From NCBI RefSeq assembly GCF_002443255.2, contig NW_019211456.1:41989435-42053434 (forward strand): a stretch of DNA of 64,000 nucleotides, in the 5' to 3' direction. The DNA is from Varroa destructor (lineage: Eukaryota; Arthropoda; Arachnida; Mesostigmata; Varroidae). Below the pieces are notes generated by a model. That model worked only from the letters and a program-made list of their open reading frames with translations, was not told the DNA's origin and ran no database searches. Positions 1 to 13,000 of this stretch are shown in pieces. The stretch's first letter is position 1, and each line of letters opens with the position of its first letter. The position numbers and the translations under genes were made by a program.

Positions 1-3000
1 TGAAATACATAACGTGTTCTTGTTAATATTGTTATCATTACTATTATTAGAGAGTAATTGTAGATTGTCGCTAGATCTCAACTAGTGACTTGAAATCTTC
101 AACATACGTGGGATGTTTATGGCGCCAGGAATTCTGCCAGTCTCACGAATTTCGCTCGGCTCTCTCACGTCAACAAGATGCAGGTTTCCTCCACCCAGAA
201 GCGCGACTAGATCTTCGTACTCGAGTTTTGTCATCACCACTGATGACCTGTGCAGCATTGCGGTTCGGAGACCACTTAGATCTCCTAAAATTTATTACAA
301 CAGCAAAAAGTGAAGCGATGTTGCAGTGGAAACTTTGCAAAATCATACCTAAATTCGACGCAGGATAAGGCGCGTTTTTAATGTATGGGCCTGGTTGAAA
401 ATTGAGTTCAACTGTACAGTTCTGCTTATCCTTTTTTAGAGATCTAGAACGGTGTTCGAGCCAATAAGATCTACGCCAAATTTTTCTATATATACGCTAC
501 TTCGCAGGAAGCTAATAGCAAACCAATAAATAACAACAGACTAATCTCGTTCTCTTTTAAAGGAGAGTGCAGCCGGACCGCTCAATCACAATCGTTTGAG
601 CCAGCCACGACGCGTATTGCTATATAACAGTCATGAGCACTTAACGAAGTAATAATAAATAAACGACAGTTTTTCAATACGTCGGTTCAGTTTCTATATA
701 TCAGATATAGATCGCATATCTTCGATAGTTTGCTGATATAAGTATCGTCCCCGTGGTGCCTCAGTAGGTAACGTGTTTGTCTGTGAATCTCAGAAACACA
801 CGGTGATCTAACTTGAAATAAGCACACTTCGCCTTGTGCTGGGAGCTAGCTGCCTGTCTAGATGTAAAATGTAACACTACAAACATTTAGTTTAATATGT
901 AGCAATTACTTCAGTCACAGCCCTGCTGTCATACACTTACCGAATAATAATCTTACCGAATTTATGGTTTTCTAGTATTACCGCTGACGGGGTATTGGCA
1001 GTGAATTTCCGCGTAAACGGGTGAACGGCACGAACCGCCACACGTATGACCGCCGAAAGGGACATGATTCTGAAATGCAAAATAAAAAAAGTGCTAAATC
1101 TCGACCTCAGGTCCAACATTTACCGGAAGATGCTCAATAGCAGATTATCCCTAAAGGTGCTGAGGTTCATTTAATAGATTATAAAATACAACTCTACTAT
1201 ACTGTTGTTCATTATAATAAGCCTATATTATAATAAAACTTCAATAGTTCAATGATCATCGCAATATGTTTTCCTATTCTAATTTGCGTAGATTCCTTGC
1301 ATATATTTTTATTCCAAGTCGGACACAGCTACATGTCTATAGCCAAATTATTGTTTGATATCTGTCTGATTTAAATGCAATTTGAAAGTATTGAAGACTA
1401 CAATGAAACTTCCTTTTCAGAAGATTTTAAACGTGGCTTTCAGCCTGCGGCTCATCGAGGGCGAGAATAGAATACAATATCAACGAAAAAAATAACAGTG
1501 ATAGTGATACTAAAATTCACATGGTTTATAACGTGTAGGTCTCGGAACCAAGCATGAAAGCCCTTAAGAAGGACTCAGAATCATGCTTCAATTTTTCTAC
1601 CGATACTTTGTGACACTCATAATTTGACTAGATGCTGACCCTCTGAATCTACGTCATATTGTATATCTAATATGCATAGCATAATAAACAACCTTGTCTT
1701 TAAAGATATGATCCATTAACGGCACCTGACAGCAGCCACTTACAAGAATAGAGTTTAATGTTACTGATACAATGTATCCTTGTTGCGTAGACTCGTCAAC
1801 TATTACATGGTTAGCTATTTGCTCACTCAGCCTCAGCTGATAATTCCATCATCAGATAATCCAGATTAGAAGTTATCTGTATGTAACGATAACAGGAACA
1901 AGCCATTCCGACACGTTAATTACCTGGTTATGTTGGTAACCACGTTTTTATTTTTAGATGAGTCTCGATAGGTTTGGGTCACCTGATGGAAACTATGCGA
2001 TGATAACCCATAGCGATCAAACGTCCCTGCGATTGTTTACACTCAGGGCAATGCCCACGACCATATCAAGGTTAAAACACGTCCACAGGGCAGAGCTGGC
2101 ACCATCTATGCCTTAAGTTCTACCCATTCATCATTTGACAAGCCCAATACATCCAAACGGGAATTTATTTTTCTTACAGATACAGCAAGAAATTTCGCTC
2201 CCAGTAAAGAGATGTATGCTTGGATAGCACCGATCAAATAATTGCTTGTTTAAGCGCGAAGCAGCCTGTAGTGGCACGAGTAAAAATTCAGGGTCTTTTA
2301 GTTGGCACACAAATCGTGGCGCGCTCAAATGGCAGTACCTTTCTCTCACATAGCTTGGTCAGGTGGTCAGATTTCGAGGTGCGATTTCTGACCCCTGATC
2401 TGATCGTAGTTCCACTTAGTAACTCGCTGGTCGGTTGGCGAAAAGAGTCAAACCAAAAACACTTGTGCTCTCTGTTAAAGCTTGTTCTATTCACAACGAA
2501 CATACGTAGCTTACTTTTGTGTTGCAGTCACATCTTACACAGTACATCTTACAATCGGTTAGTGGGGAAAAAACGTCGAGCGTTACTACTTTAGCGCCAT
2601 AGCCGTAAATATGATCGGTTGTTGTGATCACGTATAGCTTCGTTTTTACTTGAGGCATCGGCGTCAAAACAGTCGAGCGTTATCATAGCTAGGCTTCATT
2701 TCATCTTATGATGAACTTGCAAGCAGCGGACAATATTTCGTAATGTCAGTGCCAAGATAGGTAAATAGTGTTGCATTATCCAAGTAGAATTGAACCAACC
2801 CATTAACTATCCTGATCTATGTACTACAAAAATAGACGCTAAGAATAACACACCAGAATCTCAAAAGATTCCGAGGGCAACATTTCTGTTTTTGTTCAAT
2901 GGCTGCTCTCTGAACGTCATTAGTCCTCTCAGTGTCGTTTTGTCTCGTTAAATCGCTACTTCCCTTTTAACTGATGAGTAGTCTAAATGTGGAAGAAAAA

Positions 3001-5600
3001 TCATTGACAGCACCAATTGTTAAAGTTAAAAATTTTACTAACTATTCATTTTCAGCAACTTGGCGTCACTGTGCATTTATGGTACAGTTCTCGAAATGCA
3101 ATTCTCTGGGCAGCAAAATCAATCTGTTAGTTTTTTCGGCTCATGTATCGAGCAGAGATGTCTAACTAGCGTCGATAGATTTTTGAAAATAAACTCCAGC
3201 TTTTACAAAATTAATATTAAGAGGTTTTGTCTAAGAAGCTTATAACAACAAAACACAATATTAAGCATCTATAACAAGAAGCTCAACTCACGCGATGCTG
3301 TTTACGGAAGACAGGCTACAATGACACACTTCGATTACCGGCAGCAGCGGGCAGCAACTAACTCCGTCCCTCTGTCAGTCGGTCAGCTTGTCCGATATGG
3401 ATCGATTTGCTTGTCTGGCCGGTCGTCTAATATTTTTGTGTTCGTTACTTTGTTCGTTAACCACTGCGTCCGTAGGTACGAGAGCGCTGACCCGCTTCCT
3501 TCTCATCCATAACACAGACTGGTTGTACTCGTGTGCCCCTCATACATATAAAGTAGAGAGAGAAAATGCGGAAAAATGTGTTTCCCTCGCCATGCGGCTG
3601 CTGTTATGTTATGTGGTGCGGCATATTGACGCGGCACTACTAGGCGGCGCATTGTGCCAGAGTCATTCCACATTTATCCGTGTCGGTCTCGGTGGCAGTT
3701 TACAAAAACTGCTGCAGACTTCGTCGTTGGATATTGCTTTGGCGTTTACGTTTAACCGCTACGCAGAAAGCAACCTATGCTCACGTGTTTAAGATCTGTG
3801 CTCTTGCTGCTGTCGCGTGAACTAGAGAACGGATGCACTGTCTGTTGTAGTATCTATTGTACTGTAATCATATATCCGCTTGATGAAAGACTGTCGGGTC
3901 GGCCAGATATGTAGATAGGCACCAGACAGCTAGAAACTGCCAAGAGTAGATCAGATACGGGTGGTTGATGACGATATCTGTGTTCGATAGCTTGACGGTG
4001 GCGGCCGCCGATACAAGTAATGGTGTTTGGCGATTGAATTGAGGTGACTGAGTTTAGTAATTAAATTGCCGAATTGGTCTTTGCATGCGCTTCAATAGCC
4101 AAATAACTGAGCGGTACTGGCCAACGCCGACCGCGGTGAGGCGGAACTCTCGTACATATTTCTTCCAGGCGGCTCGTTCTCATGAAAGCGTCGGGTTGCC
4201 GTTCTATGCCGACCGCTTAATAGAAGGGATGGGCAACCGAAATGCTTATTCTCAGCTTAGAAAAGGTCGACTGGGTTAAAGATTCAAAAATTAATATATC
4301 TATTTATAGATCTTCTTGCATTTTCTATATAGCAAAAGAGAACTTCTAAAGCGTTCACAACTAGGCATGATTGACAGCGGCTTAGCGAACAATCGGCAAG
4401 GCCTACGCCGGTACAGGCGCGCTTTCTGTAACAGGCACAATGTGTTACAACATGCTAAACGCGAGCGACCATCGCCACAATTTTTTTCAAATGAATTCTC
4501 GCTTTAATTAGATCTCGAATACTATACGGTTTCTTGTTGGATCTCGTGATATCTAATGAGCCTAGCTTAGGCAGCTCAAATTAGATGTATTTAAGAAAGT
4601 ATTACTATGAAATGTCTTGGATTTTTTAGCATACCGATGATGCTCGGAACTTTCAAACGAAAGGATTTTGGCTTTGAGAGAAGAAAGGAAAAGATAAGGA
4701 AAATGCTGAACTTCCGCCGAGGCCCAGGCATCACCGAATTTGATGATTAAGAGAAACATCACTGGGTACGAAAAAAAGTTCGTTTAACGCAGGGGTGGTG
4801 TCTTTATACCAAGATAATTATTCATTTACAGAATATGAAATCACTTTGTACACATTTGCTCAACGTGATTACTTCTTCGGGTGTTTATGGATATAGAGCG
4901 ACAGCAAGGTTGACCTTAACGACCCATTGCACTAAAGGAGTTATGCATTTTCCGTATTTTCATACATTAAACGACGTATATGAGATTGAGAAAAGATATA
5001 GGCTTTATTTTCAATGTGCGTTATCCCATATCGACTGCACAGATTTACCAGTAATTATATATCTGTGCACTTATAGACAAATTCTATGATTCCACAAAAT
5101 GATCCACTATTAAGCCTGTTATATGGTTAACATTATATTATGAAGAGGCTAAGCATGAAGACAGTTATGAATTCCTTTATTTTTAGGTGTAAGCCATGGT
5201 GAAATCGCCTAAAAACAATTGGTCCACATATACCGCTTCCGCGATGAGGCACAGGCGATACGATCAGTGCGATGATAACAAACTCTTTAGCAAGATGGCG
5301 GTTTCTTGTGACCACGGATTCTTGCCCCTTAATTCTTATCCGTTGCGTTAAACAATTTCGACAACCTTGATGTAGCTAATGCAGCTGTCAGTTTAAAATA
5401 CGGCGCTCCCATGACGATATTGGTATTCTCCGACAGTCGCCTCCGTAAACGGCGACTCAGTTTAGAACGTGTGGTCAATCTGTGTTCTTGTTTAGAGTGC
5501 AGGTAAAAAAAAAATAGAGAGCGTGAACGGCAAACGATAAGGATAGTAGGAGTACTGTACACTTTTCTTAATATTAATAATAATTGTTGATGCCGCCACT
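1..5600. other. Intergenic region upstream of eIF2A, no gene supported
   Basis: No exon chain or recognisable protein was found on either strand. Open frames of 60-134 codons occur (for example 2220-2594 and 3388-3792, +), but they lack family similarity and splice context. The interval 3,300-4,250 is visibly less AT-rich than its surroundings and could hold a promoter or non-coding exon; nothing shows which. The last few hundred bases should contain the eIF2A promoter and 5' UTR, but no clear TATA box precedes the start codon. Confidence 0.5.
745..815 (+). repeat. tRNA-like A-box segment, possible decayed tRNA-derived SINE head
   Basis: The block holds CTCAGTAGGTA, one mismatch from the tRNA D-arm/A-box core CTCAGTTGGTA. 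About 45 bases on, at the expected B-box distance, there is a poor GGTTCGANTCC match (GGTGATCTAAC). A short hairpin (TCTG/CAGA) lies between them where an anticodon arm would be. No full cloverleaf can be drawn, so it is not a functional tRNA gene. It may be an old tRNA pseudogene or the head of a SINE; no second copy was noticed here. Confidence 0.3.
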
Positions 5601-8019
5601 ATGGCTGTTGATGATGTGAGACTCGTCTTTGCATGTGGCAACCGTGGCCTATTAGTGTATTCAATCAATGACAAGTCACAGGCGATCTTCAAAGAGAAGC
5701 TCGATGACGATTGTAAATTTATGGATCAGAGTGAAGATGGCAAGATGCTTGCATATGCTAGCCGGAAGGTACACCTGTCATGTCCCGCATTTTGAATATC
5801 ACGCTAATTCCTATCGATTAAGAAAATCGTTATTAGGAAAGGCGCATTTCCGTCTTGAAATGCGAGTGTAGTTTTTTTTATACATCAGTGGATGTCCGTC
5901 TAACCTACATTTCCATAAAGAGACAATGTGTGGGGAAATTATAACTACTCAATATGTGCGCTGGTATTCTTCTCCACGTTAAAACGTGCCGCTCATAAAC
6001 TTGTTTCTACTTATTCATCTTTTGACATCTTTCAATCTCCCGCTATCCCTAGGGTACATAGTACTAGGTGTCTCTTTATTACAGCTTACCACCCAACTTT
6101 TAACAGTTAACAGAAATATACTTTTATTACGTCCTTCCTATTCCGTGTTTCACGGAGGTGTACCAAATGAAACCGTGGTGCATTGGAATTTTCCTCTCCT
6201 TGAATTGAGCAAATTTTTTTAATTATGGTATTCTATTCTACACGTACTATCTGTCCTAATTAATCTCAAAATATATTTAAATTGAAAGGGCAATATTTTT
6301 TTATTTCCATAAGGATAAACGCGATGTGCGTTCTAAAAACTGACACGAAGTTTTTCTCCAATAAACTTCTAATTGTTTCAGGGCATCCATCTGGTTGAGG
6401 TACCCTCGCTCAAACGTCTTCAGACTCTGCCATTCGAGAAAGTGCAAGGAATTCAGTTTTCACCTAGGGCAACCTTTCTGAATATTCTTACAGCGTTTCT
6501 ATGTAAACCTAACGAGCAACCAATGCCAAATGTTTTTATCGTCAACTGCACCACGGGCGAAACAGTTCACTCGTATGTACAGCGCCGGCAAACGGGCTGG
6601 GAACCACACTGGTTCGCCGACGAGGCGTATCTAGCACGACCGTATAACAATACGGTTTTATTGTATGAACCTACTGATTTATCGAAACACGTTAAACAGG
6701 TCAATATCAAACGCGTAACTGATATTCGCTTGTCGCCGTCGGTAAGTAGAAAGTTCTTTGCTTGTTATGTGCCGGCAAGCGGAAAAGGGGAACCCGCGTT
6801 CTGTAGAATCTATAATATCGATATCTCAAGTGATCCAGTGGCGTCAAAATCGTTCTTCACATGCGACAATGTCACGTTCAAGTGGAATGCGAAAGGCACT
6901 GACCTTCTGATTCTTGCCGCAAACGAAGTTGACAAAAGCAATACTTCGTATTACGGCGACCAGGCGTTGCATTACGCAAATGTTGAGGGCGACAGCTGCA
7001 TTGTTCAGTTGAAGAAGAAAGGTCCAATCTACCATACGGAATGGTGCACTGACACGTTTTGCGTTGTGTACGGCTTCATGCCAGCCAAGGCGACCATATT
7101 CAACCTTAAATGCTCTCCCATATGGGATATAGAAGAGGGTCCAAGAAATTTAGCCTACTTCAATCCACAAGGCAACATTCTACTGACAGCGGGCTTTGGC
7201 AACCTTCAGGGCACCGTCGAAACATGGGATGTCGAGCAGAAAAAACGTATCAGTATAATGGAAATACCAGATACAACACATCTCGAGTTTTCCGTTGACG
7301 GCATGCATTTTCTTACAGCTACACTTTCACCGCGACTTCGAGTCAACAATGGCTTTAAGGTGTGGCACTACTCAGGGGCGTTAAAGAGCGAAATTGCCTC
7401 GAGTAAGGATGGCAATGAAAGCTTTGACGAACTGTGGCAGATTTGCTTATCAAAAGAGTCAACCAATAAATACGCCAAGCCTACGATTGTCTTTAAGAAG
7501 GTTGAGGGCATTAGGCAGTCGACGCCTAAGGCGTCCAAACAAGCCTACCGGCCCCCAGGTGTTCGAGCCCTTGAAGAGGCAAAAAAGGAAGAAAACAGAA
7601 AGAATAAAAATAGGAAGAAATCTAAGACTGCCAAACCATCGGAGCCGCCGGTGGGAAATCCTGTGATCGATTTTGGCTTCAGCAAACTTGACGAGGACGA
7701 TCGTAAGGTAGGCAATTAGACAGTACGAGAGAAATATTTTTATTACAAACGTGAAGTAATTCCTTCTTGACCTACTGACTATTAACCAATTCGTACATTT
7801 TTAATATTACGAAATTAAAAAGACGAGGAAATTAAAAGTATTTTTTTATTGCTTATTGCGTTCTGCGATTTTCAGGCGACAGCTATTAAGAAGAAATTGT
7901 CACAAATCTACGTATTGAAGCAACGGTTAGCTGAAGGAGAGTCCCTCGACCCGGAGCAGATGGAAAAAATCTCTAAAGAAAAAGAATTGTCAGATGAACT
8001 TAAACGGCTTGAACTTTAG
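5601..8019 (+). CDS. EIF2A: Eukaryotic translation initiation factor 2A (eIF2A), 3 coding exons, 545 aa
   Basis: Exons 5601-5768, 6382-7707 and 7876-8019 join in phase 0 at GT-AG sites. The product is a cytosolic WD40 beta-propeller protein that can bring initiator tRNA to the 40S subunit for alternative, including non-AUG, initiation. The sequence follows animal eIF2A throughout: an N-terminal blade with GLLVYS, then SYYGDQALHY, FCVVYGFMPAKATIFNLKC, GPRNLAYFNPQGNILL, and the propeller end SPRLRVNNGFKVWHYSG. The linker has AYRPPGVRALEE, a basic Lys/Arg/Asn patch, and a C-terminal charged coiled coil (KKKLSQIYVLKQRLAEGE) that ends in KRLEL, where human eIF2A ends in a similar helix. Human eIF2A is about 585 residues, so this copy is full length. 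The start ATG at 5601 was chosen because it aligns with the family N-terminus. The stop is followed 7 bases later by AATAAA (8027-8032), giving a very short 3' UTR if that signal is used. Confidence 0.97.
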
Positions 8020-8137
8020 GTAGAAGAATAAAGAAACTTGAAATTTACGATTGTCCGATAGACTTTCTCTCACTTTCAACGATATCGTGTACTATTAGGC
8101 CCATAACGTTGTTGTGTGTTGCTAATAAGCGTTCTTT

Positions 8138-8140
<3 letters not shown>

Positions 8141-8174
<34 letters not shown>
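8141..8174. repeat. (TA)n microsatellite, about 17 units
   Basis: Uninterrupted TA dinucleotides lie about 120 bases after the eIF2A stop codon. A similar, shorter tract is at 9761-9783. Confidence 0.95.
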
Positions 8175-8179
<5 letters not shown>

Positions 8180-9760
8180 AATAAATACAACGTTTGGATT
8201 TCTCTAGTAGATTTCTTTTTCTTCATTAAAAAGTTCGTTGTCATGTTTGATCGTCGATTTTTTTGACACCGCAAATCTACCCGGTTCGGACATGTCCAAC
8301 GATGGCCCTGTTGGCCATGTTCTTCGACAGAGTTCTTACTAAAAAGGTTCTCAGGTTCTTGATTTGCAGAAAAACCCTATAGGATAAACCTATCCCCTTT
8401 CTTACCCAGGTAGTTTCCCTTCCCTGTAATTACCTACTATATATCCAGCTGGTCCTCTCGTTAATGGTCCAGCTCTAATTACGACAATTTACACGGTTAT
8501 TTACATTTCATATTTCATCTTTTTCCCATTTCTAACGTCTTTATATTACATCGCGATATAATATCAGCAGTAATAGTGATATAGCATTGAACATACAAAC
8601 AATACTCGACAATTCAGATTACAACGGTAAAATAATTAAGTCTATATAATCATAATAGAATTGTAATATCATTTACATGGACAAATGAGTGAGATCGGTA
8701 CTGCATTTAGTCGTAATTTTTCTTTTTTTTCTCGCATACTCGGTACTTGTCAAAGTAACAGAACACGCCGTCCGCATCGATGCCGATGCAGTACTATCGA
8801 TGTAAATCTACGAAACTACCTTGACAACAAGTATCAGTTTTTAGATCACACATCTAATAGTATTTTAGTTATAAGCTCTGTTGCAGTTTCTCGTCTATTA
8901 AATAACGTGTTACATGTGTCTGATTTAATAAATTTGTCTATTGTTATAATTACATGGCATTAACGCTGCGCATATGAAGTTCAAGCTGTGCACACGTATA
9001 ATTTGCTGATGACTGGAGATAGTCTCCATACGAAGAGGTGAGGTGGCGGGAGGATTGAACTGATGAAAAAATTCAATAGTGTACATCATTGTATAAAAAA
9101 TATACGCAAGTCGTACGCAAATAGTGAAAACGATATGATTCAGTCAAAAATTGATAATTTCAGCTACGAAACAGTTTTCCACAAAATCTTCAACCTAAAC
9201 TACAGTGACTACAACGACTCAATTTATACAGATTTATGAGCTACCGTCTCTCTTAATCTTCCTGTAAAATGACAAACTAACGAAAGCCAAAACTGAAGGA
9301 CTGCGAATTCTTCTCTGCGTCACTTGTGATTGAAAAGTGTGATTTTGCTTCTATGCAATGTCAGTATGACACGATACAAAGGTGTGTCGTTTTCCCTTAT
9401 TTTGCTAATGCCCTATGAGGAAAATATGCTTACTCTGTCATGTAAGGATCGTCCGGTACACCAGCGTAGTATACACAATCACACGTGTATATCGACTTAC
9501 GGGACTCTAGAATTACCTTTCACTATTTAACATCTGATGGACGATGAAAATCCACAACGATGTTTCCCTCTCACATATTCTAGTTGGCATCACTATCGTC
9601 AGTTAAATCCTCGAACGGGTTTAGTTCTACTTGTTCTTCCTTGGATACTTCCTTTTCATTGCACACACTACCTAGATCTTTCACTTATGAATCCTCAACG
9701 TGATCGTACATAGTTCCATTGTTTCGCAAGTCGCGCTGTTGTTTACAACCAATCAATTGC

Positions 9761-9783
9761 ATATATATATATATATATATATA
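9761..9783. repeat. (AT)n microsatellite, about 11 units
   Basis: Uninterrupted AT dinucleotides in the convergent intergenic region, about 300 bases beyond the PTIP stop codon on its downstream side. Confidence 0.95.
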
Positions 9784-10081
9784 AATTCTACTATTTTAAT
9801 ATACATTGCGTGCGCGTTCGATGCTTGGGCGAGCCTAAACGCGCAGCACGCACCGGAATCTATAGATTTTTTCGCATTTTTTTTATATCGCCTAGACCCA
9901 CGACAATAGTTCTTTTTTTCGTGTAATAATAAATCTAATGTACTATTTAGTTGGCTCGAGTAGCTGGCACAGGCAGATCAGCTCATGTGTGGTCCAATAT
10001 TCAATCAAAAACTTGAAAGAGCAGCTTTGACTTTGTATCTCTACAAGTTCCTCTCGTTCACATTTCTGCAGTCATGTTTTC

Positions 10082-13000
10082 TCAAATGCAACAATCGAGG
10101 ACGTACTCGTCAAGTTCAACCTTTTGCCGCAATATGCTTGTTAAAATCACCTCGACATTGTACAGCCGCACGCCCCTGTCCAGAAGTTCTTTGCACATGT
10201 ACAGATCGTCCTCGCACGTAACACATATGAATTTACTGGAGGCGCCGTCATTGGCAGGGGGTAGGCCGCCATTAACGTTCGTCGTCGGCGTCGTCACACC
10301 GGCTCCTGCCGAGTTGTTAGTTGTCGTTGTTGTCGTCGTTGTCGTTGAGACTGTTGTCGTAGTTGCTGTTGTTAACTCACTATTGTCCTTGTTGCTGCCG
10401 TTATTATTTGCACTGTTTCCAGTGCAGGTACTATTCATACTATTGTTGTTGCTGTTGTTGCTACCAACGCTGTTGTTGTTGCTGTTATTTGTATTACTGC
10501 TGTGATTATTATTATTGTTGCTGTAGTTGTTGTTGTTGTTAAACTGATTGATATGCTTGAGGGTAGGTCGCTTGTTGAGGAACATACTGCCACCAGCCGC
10601 TTCCACAACCTCTTTCAGGACGGGTATCGTCGGTAAGCATCCTGGTGTGACGTAGAACACGTAGCCTTTGAGAGGCGGAGGAGCATTTCGTTGTCTCTGC
10701 ATATGGATATAGCGCAAGCTGAAGCCAAATTGCTTTTCAGCATCAGAATCCTGCAGCCAATATTCGGTGGGGTCTAAAAATAATGGAGATTAGAGATTAG
10801 CGCAGTAACAGGCAAAGAAAAACAGATAAGAACCTAGTGAACTATGTATCTAGCTATTACTTTTATAATTAAGACAAAAAAAACTGTGAATTTTATTTAG
10901 TGCCATTACTGTTCTAATTTTCTGTAATAAAAACAAATATACAAATACAAACAATAACGACTAACTAAATATAAACATCGTAAAGCTTTTGTGATGACTG
11001 AAAATATATACAATGGCCGGCACAAGCAATAGACAATATAATATAATAAATAATAAAGTAAGAAAAAAACCAAGTCATTATTTTAGATTTTACCTACATA
11101 TGTATATATTTAGAGGATGCTATTCTTTAGATAAATATAGGATACTCACCAAGGAAAGTATTAGCTCTATGTGACTCGTGTACCCACTCGGGGCAACAAA
11201 TATGCTTGACATGATTAACCGCACACATCACCTTGATAGTGCGCGAGAATTTTGCTAATACCAGATGCGTTGCTTCCTTGGCATTCTTAGCGATTTGACC
11301 ACCTAGTTGGAGGATCTGCACCAAGGGAACAAAGCTTACATACGTTAGCACGAATGAAACCATAATTAACATTTTGCTTGCAACATTGAACATCTAAAAA
11401 ATCTATTGTACTTACTACTTAAATCACTGCGGAATTTTTTATGTATGAACACTACATCAGCACTTCAACTGATTAAGAACTTTAACAGTAAGCAACGTAT
11501 TCGAAAGCAGCATAATAGGTATCCTGTCATTCGCTACTGGTTCACCAAGTTCATTTATGAATGCAGTCGACAAGCTTTGACATACTTTGGTCTTCAAGCA
11601 GCTTAACGCACTCTCACCTTTCGTGTGTTATTGATGAAGTTTTTGAGCACAAAAAATCGGCGATGTCGACCACATTTTGCTCAGATGTAGCCATGAACGA
11701 ACGTAGTAATAAAGGTTAAAAACTATATATATACGCACCATCTTCTTGAGGGGTTCCGGATCTTGAATTCCCGAGAACAAGACTAGTGGCTTCTGGCCCT
11801 CGGACGGTGGATTCGGGTTAGTTACAGTGACACAATTTTCATCGTTTGCGGGTTTCTTCTTGCGAATCACCTCTTCTTCCTCGGCGATTTCTAGCTTTCG
11901 TTTCTGTACGCGATGGTAGAGATCTGACTCAGAAAAGCTCCTCCATTGATCTTCCGATATCTTGATAGGCACCTTCCATGCCATCAAAAGGGCTTGCGCT
12001 ATTCCGTAGTCGATGCGAAGAAAGGGTATGTCCATTTCACTCACCTGAAAATTAAACATAGAACCATGAACATTCGTCTGTTACCTCTTGTGTCAACATT
12101 TGCCTTTTGCTTTATTCTGAAAGGTTCGATGATAGCATTAACAACTGGTAAAAACTGTTATTTGAGTAACAATAACAAGCTGAGAATTTTGTCGCATTAA
12201 ACGTACCTGGTACTTAGGTGACATTGGCATTCTGACAGCCTCATAGTGCCCCAGCATTACATCGCTGAGCCATTGCGCACTGACGCACGCCATGTTCCAC
12301 TCATGGGCCTTTTTCAATTTTTCACCGCTTTCAGCCCAACGACGAGATTTGACAATTAGTAATGAATTTTCTCGCGTCATACACGCCGAGTACTTGGCAC
12401 CTACTTTATTAATCATCGTACGGATACGCAACCGTTCTTCGCCGCTGAAGCCAGTCGACGATATGATGTGTTGCGCGCAAGGCTGCTCTCGTGGCCCAAA
12501 CGCAGCTGGCAGGTGCAGTGCTTGCCATGGAGGGGCCATCTTGCCTTGCAGTACGCAGTCATTGATCCAATATACAGTGATACAACGCTTGCCGTCCCGA
12601 AGTGCTCGCTCCACACCAAGCTGATTTTGATGCGTACAGACAACATGTGTCACTTCCAGGCTATACATTTCAGCCACAGTACCGCCTTATAGAAGACCAT
12701 AGTAAAAACCAGTATTAAGTCACTATACGACGTGGACAATGATAGCAAGGGCGCACAATAGTAGATTAGCTTATTTTGCGATTAGATATTGCATATCTAG
12801 ATAGATAATAAAAATAGTGGCCGTAATGAATGAAACATACCTTTTTCCTCACACACACCCTTTGCTATACTGATGTGCTCAGCGTTGAACTCAGTCGAGT
12901 GATGAAGCAAAAAGTAAAAGACGCAGCCGAGGAAGCACGTGTCAGCAGATAGGTGGGGCGATTGTTCATGGCCAACTAGCGTCTCCTGAGCGATTACATG

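Larger units (their letters stand above)
8020..10081. other. Convergent intergenic region between eIF2A (+) and PTIP (-) 3' ends
   Basis: This holds the 3' flanks of two genes that face each other. AATAAA at 8027-8032 serves eIF2A. Two TA dinucleotide repeats occur (8141-8174 and 9761-9783). The rest is AT-rich and shows no exon chain. Where PTIP transcription ends was not resolved. Confidence 0.5.

Noticed and set aside
2220..2594. Plus-strand open frame of 124 codons
   Set aside because: Composition and content look random and a minus-strand frame overlaps it equally well.
3388..3792. Plus-strand open frame of 134 codons with a hydrophobic start
   Set aside because: No ATG at the frame start, no family similarity, no splice context; it lies in a less AT-rich patch where stops are rarer by chance.
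10074..10505. Plus-strand Val/Leu-rich frame resembling a membrane protein
   Set aside because: Antisense of the (CAA)n-type repeats that code for the Asn/Thr insert of PTIP BRCT6.
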